From CAZSCF01 sp964605365 (GTDB lineage Bacteria > Patescibacteriota > Minisyncoccia > Moranbacterales > UBA2206): a stretch of DNA of 13,106 nucleotides. The notes below the pieces were generated by a model. The model had not been told where the DNA came from. It was given only the letters and a program-made list of their open reading frames with translations, and made no database searches. The stretch is taken from positions 1-13,106 of the forward strand of contig CAZSCF010000020.1 in NCBI GenBank assembly GCA_964605365.1. Reading direction: 5' to 3'. Shown here piece by piece: positions 1 through 5,851 of this stretch. The position numbers and the translations under genes are program-made. Within the stretch, counting starts at the first letter, position 1. Each line of letters begins with the position of its first letter.

Positions 1-64
1 TGTTGATGGGGCGATGAAAATAATCGGCGGGACAGCAAGATCGATGGGAATAAAAATAGAATAA
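1..64 (+). CDS. rplK: Ribosomal protein uL11, C-terminal end (partial)
   Basis: The frame starting at base 2 reads VDGAMKIIGGTARSMGIKIE and then stops at 62-64. This matches the conserved C-terminus of ribosomal protein L11, where GTARSMG is characteristic. L11 binds the GTPase-associated centre of 23S rRNA. Only 20 codons lie in the window; the start is upstream of base 1. The gene precedes rplA, the usual L11-L1 pairing, and the RNA element between them suggests the two are co-transcribed. The identification rests on this short tail plus the neighbour. Confidence 0.9.
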   Translation, partial: VDGAMKIIGGTARSMGIKIE

Positions 65-81
65 TTTTAAACTTTTAATCA

Positions 82-124
82 GTGGGAGTCCTGTCGCTTG
101 CGAACTACGGGACGTCAATACCAC
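82..124 (+). promoter_or_regulatory. L1-binding mRNA hairpin mimicking 23S rRNA L1 stalk
   Basis: GTGG (82-85) pairs with CCAC (121-124). GA (86-87) on one side and GTCAATA (114-120) on the other form an asymmetric internal loop. GTCCTGT (88-94) then pairs with ACGGGAC (107-113). The foot of the L1 stalk in E. coli 23S rRNA has the same arrangement, beginning GUGGGAG and ending AAUACCAC, as recalled from that sequence. L1 represses its own mRNA in other bacteria and in archaea by binding such mimics. Here the hairpin lies between rplK and rplA, so free L1 would be expected to limit rplA translation. Seen: sequence and pairing. Inferred: binding and repression. Confidence 0.75.
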
Positions 125-133
125 GCTAAAACC

Positions 134-805
134 ATGAAACGCGGAAAAAAATATAAAGCAGTAGCTGAAAAAATAGATAAAAAGAAGGCTTATTCGATCG
201 AAGATGCCATAAAACTTATCAAGGAAAGCAAAACAGCTAAATTTGACGAATCGGTGGAAATTCATGTTAAAACCAATATTGATGCCAAAAAGGGCGACCA
301 AATCATTAGAGGTACGGTCGTTTTGCCTTATGGCAGCGGAAAAACTAAGAAAGTGGCTGTGATTACAACCGGCGCTCAAGATGAAGCCAAGAAGGCTGGT
401 GCGGATATTGTGGGAGGAGAGGAGCTGATTGATAAAATAAGCAAAAAAATTGACTTTGATGTTTTGGTGGCTACACCCGAAATGATGCCGAAATTGGCCA
501 AAGTGGCTAAAATACTGGGACCCAAAGGCCTAATGCCAAATCCTAAGACCGAAACGGTAACTGTGAAAATTAAAGAAACAGTTGAAGCATTAAAAAAAGG
601 CAAAGCGGCATATAAAAATGATGATTCCGGAAATGTTCATCAGGTAGTGGGAAAAATTTCTTTTGAAGATGAAAAACTTGCAGAAAATATCAAAATCTTT
701 ATTGAAAGTTTGGAAAAAAACAAACCAACCGGTCTTAAGGGAAAACTTATTTCAAATATTACTCTTTGCTCTACTATGGGACAGGGAGTAAGGTTGATTT
801 TCTAA
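134..805 (+). CDS. rplA: 50S ribosomal protein uL1
   Basis: A full-length L1 of 223 residues. L1 forms the mobile stalk of the large subunit beside the E site and helps release deacylated tRNA. The N-terminus, MKRGKKYKAV and then KAYSIEDAIKL, is typical. The central signature LGPKGLMPNPK and the late segment KGKLISNITLCSTMG are also present. I chose the ATG at 134 over the in-frame TTG at 98 because the TTG lies inside the L1-binding hairpin and the 12 extra residues have no counterpart in L1 proteins. No Shine-Dalgarno is visible before 134. rplK lies upstream, but rplJ and rplL do not follow. No convincing terminator is seen before the next gene at 864. Confidence 0.95.
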   Translation: MKRGKKYKAVAEKIDKKKAYSIEDAIKLIKESKTAKFDESVEIHVKTNIDAKKGDQIIRGTVVLPYGSGKTKKVAVITTGAQDEAKKAGADIVGGEELIDKISKKIDFDVLVATPEMMPKLAKVAKILGPKGLMPNPKTETVTVKIKETVEALKKGKAAYKNDDSGNVHQVVGKISFEDEKLAENIKIFIESLEKNKPTGLKGKLISNITLCSTMGQGVRLIF

Positions 806-863
806 ATATTTTTTAAAACAATGCCTGAGAGGTTTTGATTTTTTTAATTTTTTAAATAAAAGA

Positions 864-1496
864 ATGGCCCAAAAAATTATTATCGGACTTTTAGGGGAAA
901 CTGGTTCCGGGAAGGATACGGTAGCTGAATATCTTAAAGAGAAATATGGAGCTAAGTTAATGAGGTTTGCCGATCCGATCAAAGACACCTTATCAATTTA
1001 TTTTGATAAACTTTCCAAGGAAGACCAGGCCTGGCTGTATTTGGTTTTTAAAAATCGTTTTGGAGAGGATATTCTTTCCAGGGCTATGGCCAAAAGGGTA
1101 AACGATGAAGAAAGTCCGTTAATAATTATCAATGGTGTTCGTATGCCGTCTGATTATGACTTCGTAAAAAAATATCCAAATTCCCAAGTATTGTATATTA
1201 CAGCTTCAGAAAAAACGCGTTGGCAACGAGTTACTTCAAGAGGAGAAAAAAGTGATGACAATATTGCTCTTGAAAAATTTAGAGAACTGGATCAAGTCGA
1301 AACGGAAGCTCATATTCCGGAAATTGGATCCAAGGCCGACAAGACTATTTACAATGAAAAAGATTTGGATTATCTTTTATCTGAAGCGGACGCCTATATG
1401 GCAAAGCTGGGGTTTAGCAAAAATGCAAATAATGTAGAAATAAACGAAGTAAAGGAAGAACATTTGATTGTTGGAAAAATACCCATGTTTCTATAA
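864..1496 (+). CDS. P-loop nucleotide-kinase-like protein (paralogue 1)
   Basis: A 210-residue P-loop NTPase with Walker A GETGSGKDT at residues 11-19. A central strand ends in IIINGVRMPSDYDF, comparable to the (V/I)DG(I/V)R element of dephospho-CoA-kinase-like and deoxynucleoside monophosphate kinase folds. A LID-like segment, TSRGEKSDD, follows. The closest pattern I recognise is the archaeal UPF0200/AAA_18-type kinase group; the substrate is not determined. The neighbouring dTTP genes make a (deoxy)nucleoside monophosphate a reasonable guess. The C-terminus carries about 25 residues of charged tail not found in the paralogue at 1597. It starts 58 nt after rplA without a visible Shine-Dalgarno and is closed by a good terminator at 1513. 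Confidence 0.75.
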   Translation: MAQKIIIGLLGETGSGKDTVAEYLKEKYGAKLMRFADPIKDTLSIYFDKLSKEDQAWLYLVFKNRFGEDILSRAMAKRVNDEESPLIIINGVRMPSDYDFVKKYPNSQVLYITASEKTRWQRVTSRGEKSDDNIALEKFRELDQVETEAHIPEIGSKADKTIYNEKDLDYLLSEADAYMAKLGFSKNANNVEINEVKEEHLIVGKIPMFL

Positions 1497-1512
1497 CATA
1501 AAACGTTCAAAG

Positions 1513-1546
1513 CAGCCTGTTTATTAGCGGGCTGTTTTTGTTTTTG
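1513..1546 (+). terminator. Intrinsic terminator after first kinase gene
   Basis: CAGCCTG (1513-1519) pairs with CGGGCTG (1528-1534), giving seven pairs including one G-T, with an 8-nt loop. TTTTTGTTTTTG follows immediately. It begins 17 nt after the stop of the first kinase gene, so it probably ends the rplK-rplA-kinase transcript. Confidence 0.85.
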
Positions 1547-1572
1547 ACGTAAATGATGAAAAATAGTAAAAT
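1544..1572 (+). promoter_or_regulatory. Sigma70-type promoter for second kinase gene and dTTP block
   Basis: TTGACG (1544-1549), a 17-bp spacer and TAAAAT (1567-1572) differ from consensus at one position each. The predicted transcript start near 1579 leaves a leader of about 18 nt before the ATG at 1597. The promoter begins inside the T-tract of the preceding terminator, so one transcription unit closes exactly where the next opens. Confidence 0.65.
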
Positions 1573-1596
1573 TAAACGACAAGACTGGGAAAAAAT

Positions 1597-2139
1597 ATGA
1601 AATTGATTTTAGGTATAACCGGAGAAATGGGCAGTGGTAAAGGCACTTTTACAGAATATATGAAGAAAAAATTTGGGGGAGATTCCTTTTCTTTTTCTTA
1701 TATTCTTAAAAAAGTACTTGGTATTATACGGCTCGAAAAAAATCGAAAAAATATTCAAAAAATATCCACTGTTTTGCGTCAAAATTTCGGAGAAGATACT
1801 TTAGCCAAGGTTGTTTATGAGGAAGTAAAAAAAAGTAAAAAAAAATATGTAATTGTCGACGGCATCAGAAGATTGGACGATATAAAATATTTAAAAAAGT
1901 TGAAAGGCTTCCGTTTGTTTTATTTGGAAGCCGATATTAAAAAAAGATTCAGAAGGATTGTTGCGAGAAGAGAAAAAACTGATGATGGCAAAAAGAAATT
2001 TGAAACATTCAAGAAAGATCATTTAGCTGAAACCGAATTACAAATAAAGAAACTTAAAAAGCACGCCGATCTTGTTTTGATGAATAATGGAACAAAAAAA
2101 GAGTTTTTTGAAAAGATTGATAAAATAATAAAAAATTAA
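1597..2139 (+). CDS. P-loop nucleotide-kinase-like protein (paralogue 2)
   Basis: A 180-residue P-loop NTPase, Walker A GEMGSGKGT at residues 9-17. It is clearly paralogous to the gene at 864. Both share the FGEDxL segment (NFGEDTLAK here, RFGEDILSR there), the strand ending in VDGIR/INGVR, and a LID-like segment with REKTDD/GEKSDD. The likely reaction is ATP-dependent phosphoryl transfer to a nucleotide or nucleotide-like substrate. A role in the dTTP block that follows is inferred from position only. It has its own promoter at 1544-1572. The protein is very lysine-rich, with several A-homopolymer runs in the gene. The stop codon touches the left arm of an inverted repeat. Confidence 0.75.
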   Translation: MKLILGITGEMGSGKGTFTEYMKKKFGGDSFSFSYILKKVLGIIRLEKNRKNIQKISTVLRQNFGEDTLAKVVYEEVKKSKKKYVIVDGIRRLDDIKYLKKLKGFRLFYLEADIKKRFRRIVARREKTDDGKKKFETFKKDHLAETELQIKKLKKHADLVLMNNGTKKEFFEKIDKIIKN

Positions 2140-2264
2140 TCTCTCGCCATTTTTCGGCTGTTTTTATAAATCAATTATTTTTAAAGAATGCAATACATAG
2201 TTTGCAATAATTAATTATTAATAAAATTCTAACCAAAGGCAAAAGCCGAAAAATGGCGAGAGAT
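2139..2264 (+). repeat. 126-bp element with 21-bp perfect inverted repeat arms
   Basis: The left arm 2139-2159 is the exact reverse complement of 2244-2264 (core CTCTCGCCATTTTTCGGCT against AGCCGAAAAATGGCGAGAG). The 84-bp AT-rich centre is itself loosely palindromic. The left arm begins at the last base of the upstream stop codon. The right arm contains the first possible ATG (2253) of the dCMP deaminase gene, so a transcript crossing it would fold that start into a long hairpin. Confidence 0.85.
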
Positions 2265-2813
2265 GAAAAACAGAAAAATATGAGTGAAGCAAAAAAAATC
2301 AGGAATTCTCGTTTGTCATGGGATGAAACCTTTATGAGTTTGGCGCTCTTGGTGTCCCAACGAACTGCTTGTAAATTCCATACGGCGGGGGTGGTGATGG
2401 TTGATAATCGCAAAAGAATTATTTCGATGGGATATAACGGTCCAACTGAGGGTGATGTGCATTGCGTAGAGATTGGCTGTGCTAAAGTTGATGGCGATCC
2501 AATGACAAAAAAACTAAAAAGATGTCGAGGTGCTCATGCGGAAATAAATGCTCTTATGAATGCTCAGGATACAAAAAGGCTTCAGGGAGCAACTGTCTAT
2601 ACTTCGCTCTTTCCCTGCTATGATTGCGTGAAGGCTTTAAATAATGCCGGCATAAAAGAAATTGTCTATTTCGAGGAATATGAGAGAATAAAAACAGGCG
2701 GCGAACAAAAAGAGGAAGAAAATGAGGCACATGAACTTTTGGAAATGCGCGGTATAACTGTGCGTCAATATACTCCCAAAATTGCTGCTGAATTGCAAAG
2801 GCTTTGCTTCTAA
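2253..2813 (+). CDS. dCMP deaminase (ComEB-type cytidine/deoxycytidylate deaminase family)
   Basis: A zinc-dependent deaminase of up to 186 residues. HAE (H94, catalytic E96) and PCYDC (C121, C124) form the standard zinc site. GYNGPTEGD and the Cys-rich insert C71/C76/C90 are typical of dCMP deaminases rather than cytidine or tRNA deaminases. The expected reaction is dCMP to dUMP, which feeds ThyA encoded next door. The start is uncertain. ATG 2253 lies inside the inverted repeat, while ATG 2281 (MSEAKKIRNSRLSWDE) lies just beyond it and gives 177 residues with an N-terminus closer to the family. Neither has a good Shine-Dalgarno. Confidence 0.9.
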   Translation: MARDEKQKNMSEAKKIRNSRLSWDETFMSLALLVSQRTACKFHTAGVVMVDNRKRIISMGYNGPTEGDVHCVEIGCAKVDGDPMTKKLKRCRGAHAEINALMNAQDTKRLQGATVYTSLFPCYDCVKALNNAGIKEIVYFEEYERIKTGGEQKEEENEAHELLEMRGITVRQYTPKIAAELQRLCF

Positions 2814-2824
2814 TTTTTAAACAA

Positions 2825-2884
2825 TGTCATCCTGAATTTGTTCAGGATCTAAGAAATAGATGCTGAAATAAATTCAGCATGACA
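2825..2884 (+). repeat. TGTCAT...ATGACA double-hairpin dispersed repeat, copy 1
   Basis: A 60-bp element with ends TGTCAT and ATGACA. The first hairpin pairs ATCCTGAA with TTCAGGAT, the second ATGCTGAA with TTCAGCAT. ATCTA and TAGAT flank the centre. Copies with the same plan lie at 8085-8163 and 12176-12241. Here it fills the 82-bp gap between the dCMP deaminase gene and thyA and ends 11 bp before the thyA ATG. Confidence 0.85.
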
Positions 2885-2895
2885 GCTGCAAAATT

Positions 2896-3903
2896 ATGGA
2901 AAACCAAAAAAAACATCCGGAATATCAATATCTAGATTTATTGCAGGAAATAATGGAGAAAGGGAGCGATAAGGAGCTTTTTTTCACTCCGGAGGTTTTG
3001 GCTGAATATGAAAAAAAAGGCGAAAAACCACCATTTATTCGTAGTGTTTTTGGGCGACAAATTCGTTTTGATTTGTCGGAAGGTTTTCCCTTGCTTACAA
3101 CCAAAAAAGTCTTTTGGAGAGGAATTTTGCATGAGCTTATCTGGTTTTTGAAAGGTGATACAAATGTAAAATATTTGGTGGATAATGATGTACATATTTG
3201 GGACGAATGGGCTTGGAAAAGATTTCACAAGCATTGTTTGGAAAAAGAACCGGAAAAAGATTTGGAGCAAAAAGATTTTATTGCCAAAATAAAAGAACTT
3301 CCGGCAGATGACCCGTTTGTGAAAGAATGGGGAGATCTGATTATGGTTTATGGCCGCATGTGGAGAAGATGGCCGGCTTCCGATGGTCGGGAAATTGATC
3401 AATTGGGCTGGGTAATTGATGGACTCAAAACCAAGCCATTTAGAAAATCGTATGTGGTTTCAGCTTGGAATCCTGATTTTATTTATGCCATGGCTTCCAA
3501 GGGCAATGCCAATGAGGTGCCACCTTTTTGCCATACTATGTTTCAGTTTTCAGTAACTGAAGGTGATAAATTGAATTTGGGAATGTATCAGAGAAGCGCC
3601 GATGTATTTTTGGGCGTGCCTTTTAATATTGCAAGCTATGCTTTGCTTTTGCAGATGGTAGCACAGGTAACGGGATTGCGTGCCGGAGAGTTTGTGCATA
3701 CTTTTGGTGATGTGCATTCCTATTCCAATCATTTTGATCAAGTTAAGGAACAGCTTTCTCGCGAACCGAAACCTTTTCCAACGATAAAACTAAATCCAGA
3801 AATTAAAAATATTGATGATTTTAAGTTTGAAGATGTGACTTTGGAAAATTACGAATCGCATCCAGCCATCAAGGCTGAGATTGCCAATATCGGAGGATTT
3901 TAA
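2896..3903 (+). CDS. thyA: Thymidylate synthase (ThyA type)
   Basis: Methylates dUMP to dTMP with methylenetetrahydrofolate, producing dihydrofolate. Visible family features are FPLLTTKKVFWRGILHELIWFLKGDTN (residues 64-90), the nucleophile C212 in PPFCHTMFQF, RSADVFLGVPFNIASYALL (233-251), and the DxHxY segment GDVHSYSNH (271-279). The protein has 335 residues. That is longer than the short class of about 264 and slightly above the Lactobacillus type of about 316; the extra length is a lysine/glutamate-rich insert around residues 112-145. It sits between a dCMP deaminase (source of dUMP) and folA (recycles dihydrofolate). The ATG at 2896 directly follows the dispersed repeat and has no clear Shine-Dalgarno. 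Confidence 0.96.
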   Translation: MENQKKHPEYQYLDLLQEIMEKGSDKELFFTPEVLAEYEKKGEKPPFIRSVFGRQIRFDLSEGFPLLTTKKVFWRGILHELIWFLKGDTNVKYLVDNDVHIWDEWAWKRFHKHCLEKEPEKDLEQKDFIAKIKELPADDPFVKEWGDLIMVYGRMWRRWPASDGREIDQLGWVIDGLKTKPFRKSYVVSAWNPDFIYAMASKGNANEVPPFCHTMFQFSVTEGDKLNLGMYQRSADVFLGVPFNIASYALLLQMVAQVTGLRAGEFVHTFGDVHSYSNHFDQVKEQLSREPKPFPTIKLNPEIKNIDDFKFEDVTLENYESHPAIKAEIANIGGF

Positions 3904-3915
3904 AATCACATAACA

Positions 3916-3981
3916 CAAAACATAGAACATTGAACAAAAAATTTATAAATTAGTTCCATGTTCCATGTTCCATGTTCCATG
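3916..3981 (+). repeat. GTTCCAT heptad tandem array over folA start, with degenerate inverted copy
   Basis: TTCCATG is repeated four times without error at 3954-3981. Each unit carries an ATG (3958, 3965, 3972, 3979), and the 7-bp step places them in all three frames. The upstream segment CATAGAACATTGAAC (3921-3935) is a degraded reverse complement, matching 13 of 15 positions of two units, so the region can form a hairpin. The last ATG is the probable folA start. Confidence 0.85.
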
Positions 3982-4473
3982 ATTAAATCAATTATTGTAG
4001 CCATTGCAAAAAATAATGTCATTGGAAAGGGTAATGAATTGCCCTGGCACTTGCCAGTTGATTTTGCTTATTTCAAAGAAACAACGGCAGGCCATCCGGT
4101 TATCATGGGAATGAAAACCCATTTATCCATTGGGAAATCATTGCCAGGACGTCAAAATATAGTGCTTTCAGATGATCCAACTTTTGTTCCTTTTGAGGGT
4201 TCAATTGCAGTCAAATCGTTTGAAGAAGCTTTTGAATTAGTAAAAGACGCAGAGGAAGTTTTTATTATCGGTGGAGCCAATGTTTATCGCCAAGGTTTGA
4301 ATTATGCCGATAAGCTATATATTACCGAAGTGCAGGCTGAACCAGAAGGGGATATATTTTTTCCGGAAATTGATAAAAATCAATGGAAAGAAATCAGTCG
4401 CGAAAAAAGATTGAAAGATTCTGAAAATATTTATGATATGGATTTTGTGGTGTATGAAAAAATAAAAAATTAA
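3979..4473 (+). CDS. folA: Dihydrofolate reductase
   Basis: NADPH-dependent reduction of dihydrofolate to tetrahydrofolate, needed to regenerate the cofactor consumed by ThyA. Counted from ATG 3979, the protein has 164 residues, normal for the family. It shows IVAIAKNNVIG (6-16), LPWHLPVDFAYFK (21-33) with the substrate-binding acidic residue D28, and the NADPH-binding segment FIIGGANVY. YITEV follows, with the threonine of the folate site. ATG 3979 is preferred to the in-frame ATG at 3958, because the extra MFHVPCS is simply the translated heptad repeat. dcd/dut begins 11 nt after the stop, which suggests an operon. Confidence 0.95.
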   Translation: MIKSIIVAIAKNNVIGKGNELPWHLPVDFAYFKETTAGHPVIMGMKTHLSIGKSLPGRQNIVLSDDPTFVPFEGSIAVKSFEEAFELVKDAEEVFIIGGANVYRQGLNYADKLYITEVQAEPEGDIFFPEIDKNQWKEISREKRLKDSENIYDMDFVVYEKIKN

Positions 4474-4484
4474 ATTTCAAAGAT

Positions 4485-5036
4485 ATGATTCTAGGCATAA
4501 AAGAACTGCATAAATTGGTTAGTGAAAATAAATTAGTGGAAAATCTTTGTGAACGGGAAATGAATAATCCGGAAGGGGCGGGCTTTGATTTGAGGCTGGG
4601 CGAGGTGTATGAACTGTTGGGGCAAGATGGATTTTTAGGTGTCAAAGAGAGGCAGACGCCGGAAATAAAATTATTGGCCAAATATGATTCTGACAAAATA
4701 GATGGCAGCAATTTTTTCATTTTTGAGCCAGGAAAATATTATTTAGTAAAGACAATTGAAAAAGTAAATCTGCCAGTCAATCTTTCAGGAATAATTTTTC
4801 CCAGAACTACAATGTTTCGTTCCGGGCTCGGACTTTTTAATGGAATAGTACAGCCAGGATACTCGGGAGAACTGACTTTTGGTGTTTGTAATTTGGGAAA
4901 AAGTAATATAAAAATTTCTTTTGGTGCTCGTATTGTGCATATTACCTTTCATGAAGTCCTAGGCGAGGGCAATCAATATCGTGGGCAGTGGCAAGGAGGA
5001 CGAGTAGGAACAGACGGGAAAGAAGTTCAAATCTAA
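4485..5036 (+). CDS. dCTP deaminase/dUTPase-fold protein with altered catalytic positions
   Basis: A 183-residue member of the dCTP deaminase/trimeric dUTPase superfamily. Fold markers are EGAGFDLRLGEVYEL (about 31-45), FPRTTMFRSGLGLF (about 106-119), QPGYSGELTFGVCNLG and GARIVHITF. Aligned by eye to E. coli Dcd (IDPGWQGCIVLEFYN), the catalytic Glu in VLEF corresponds to Gly in LTFG. The Asp of IDPG, which matches the catalytic Asp of the dUTPase GLID motif, is Gln. Activity as a deaminase or dUTPase is therefore unproven. Position between folA and tmk still supports a role in dUTP/dCTP handling. Spacing is 11 nt on both sides, with no visible Shine-Dalgarno. Confidence 0.8.
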   Translation: MILGIKELHKLVSENKLVENLCEREMNNPEGAGFDLRLGEVYELLGQDGFLGVKERQTPEIKLLAKYDSDKIDGSNFFIFEPGKYYLVKTIEKVNLPVNLSGIIFPRTTMFRSGLGLFNGIVQPGYSGELTFGVCNLGKSNIKISFGARIVHITFHEVLGEGNQYRGQWQGGRVGTDGKEVQI

Positions 5037-5047
5037 TTTTAACATTT

Positions 5048-5662
5048 ATGTTGCATGAAAAAAGCCTGCCTGCCGGTAGGCGAGGAAAGCTTATTGTTAT
5101 ATATGGCGTGAATAATTTGGGCAAGAGCACCCAAGCCAAGTTGCTGGTCAGGGCAATCAAAAAAGCCGGCAAGAAAGCTGAGTATGTCAAATATCCAATT
5201 TACAAATCGAAACCGGCCGGAAAATTAATAAATGAATATTTGCGCAAAGGCAATCCTTATAAATTTACTCCGCGAGAGTTTCAGCTGATTCATTTTATTG
5301 ATAGGATAAAATATGAACCAATTTTGATAAATAAACTGAAAAACGGCATAAATATTGTAGCTGAAGACTATTTCGGAACGGCTATGGCCTGGGGGTTGGC
5401 AGCAGGAGTGGGATTGGATATTCTAGAATATTTAAATAGGTTTATCTTAAAAGAAAATATGGCATTTTTGTTGGATGGAGAAAGATTCCGAGAAGCCGAA
5501 GAAAAAAACCATGAACATGAAAGTAATGAAAAATTATTAATGCTAGCGCAAAAAGCTCATCTAAAAATAGGCAAAAAATACAAATGGTATAAGATTGATA
5601 CAAGATTGCCGCTCAAAAAGAAGCATGAGATTATTTGGGAAAGAGTAAAAAAAATTATTTAA
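5048..5662 (+). CDS. tmk: dTMP kinase-like protein (thymidylate kinase family)
   Basis: A P-loop kinase of 204 residues from ATG 5048, expected to convert dTMP to dTDP. Walker A is GVNNLGKST (20-28). LIVIYG before it, FIDR (83-86) and the segment VAEDYFGTAMAWG (104-116) follow the thymidylate kinase order. The usual DRY/DRH triplet reads EDY (106-108), so the normal arginine is replaced; this is a divergent member. ATG 5048 is chosen because an earlier GTG at 4988 would overlap the previous gene by 49 bases. Residues 6-12 (SLPAGRR) are encoded by a short palindromic repeat also found in miaA. No Shine-Dalgarno is seen. Confidence 0.85.
   Translation: MLHEKSLPAGRRGKLIVIYGVNNLGKSTQAKLLVRAIKKAGKKAEYVKYPIYKSKPAGKLINEYLRKGNPYKFTPREFQLIHFIDRIKYEPILINKLKNGINIVAEDYFGTAMAWGLAAGVGLDILEYLNRFILKENMAFLLDGERFREAEEKNHEHESNEKLLMLAQKAHLKIGKKYKWYKIDTRLPLKKKHEIIWERVKKII
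5065..5081 (+). repeat. CCTGCCTGCCGGTAGGC palindromic repeat inside tmk N-terminus
   Basis: This 17-mer is identical to bases 8100-8116 inside the miaA insert. It is a near-perfect palindrome (GCCTGCCGGTAGGC) and is far more GC-rich than its surroundings. Translated in frame it gives SLPAGRR just before the P-loop strand of the dTMP kinase. Confidence 0.8.
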
Positions 5663-5673
5663 AGTGATTTCTT

Positions 5674-5832
5674 ATGCTATTTTCTGTAATTTTTTAAAAT
5701 TGCTCAGGCGTTATTTTATAGCAAAAAATACTAAATTCTCGCTACATGCGTACAGGGAATCTAAAATATATGCGTATTTTTTGATAAAATAACTGTCCCT
5801 CGAAAATTTAAAAAAATTACAGAAAATAGCAT
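5674..5832 (+). repeat. 159-bp nested palindromic element between tmk and gatB
   Basis: This fills most of the 189-bp gap between tmk and gatB. The outer arms 5674-5695 and 5811-5832 are perfect 22-bp inverted repeats (ATGCTATTTTCTGTAATTTTTT on the left). A second nested pair is 5710-5731 against 5774-5793, perfect over 20 bp apart from a 2-base AG insertion. A third pair is ATTCTC against GGGAAT near the centre. TTCTT occurs just outside both ends (5669-5673, 5832-5836), a possible but imperfect target duplication. It could be a MITE-like element or a folded RNA. No T-run follows, so a plain terminator is unlikely. Confidence 0.8.
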
Positions 5833-5851
5833 TCTTTATTAAATAAATCAT

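Noticed and set aside
98..133. TTG at 98 as the start of rplA, adding 12 residues
   Set aside because: It lies inside the L1-binding hairpin, and the extra residues have no match in L1 proteins. ATG 134 gives the normal N-terminus.
814..848. Possible terminator after rplA (AAAAC...GTTTT followed by a T-run)
   Set aside because: The stem is only about five pairs, mostly A-T, with a long loop. T-runs are common in this AT-rich spacer.
2202..2230. TTGCAA followed by AT-rich sequence as a promoter for the dCMP deaminase gene
   Set aside because: No good -10 lies at 16-18 bp spacing, and random AT-rich sequence gives similar hits.
3954..3981. CRISPR-like or operator array
   Set aside because: The units are 7 bp, directly adjacent and without spacers, so this is a simple tandem repeat.
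4988..5047. GTG 4988 as start of tmk
   Set aside because: It would overlap the previous gene by 49 bases and add 20 basic residues with no family match. ATG 5048 is sufficient.
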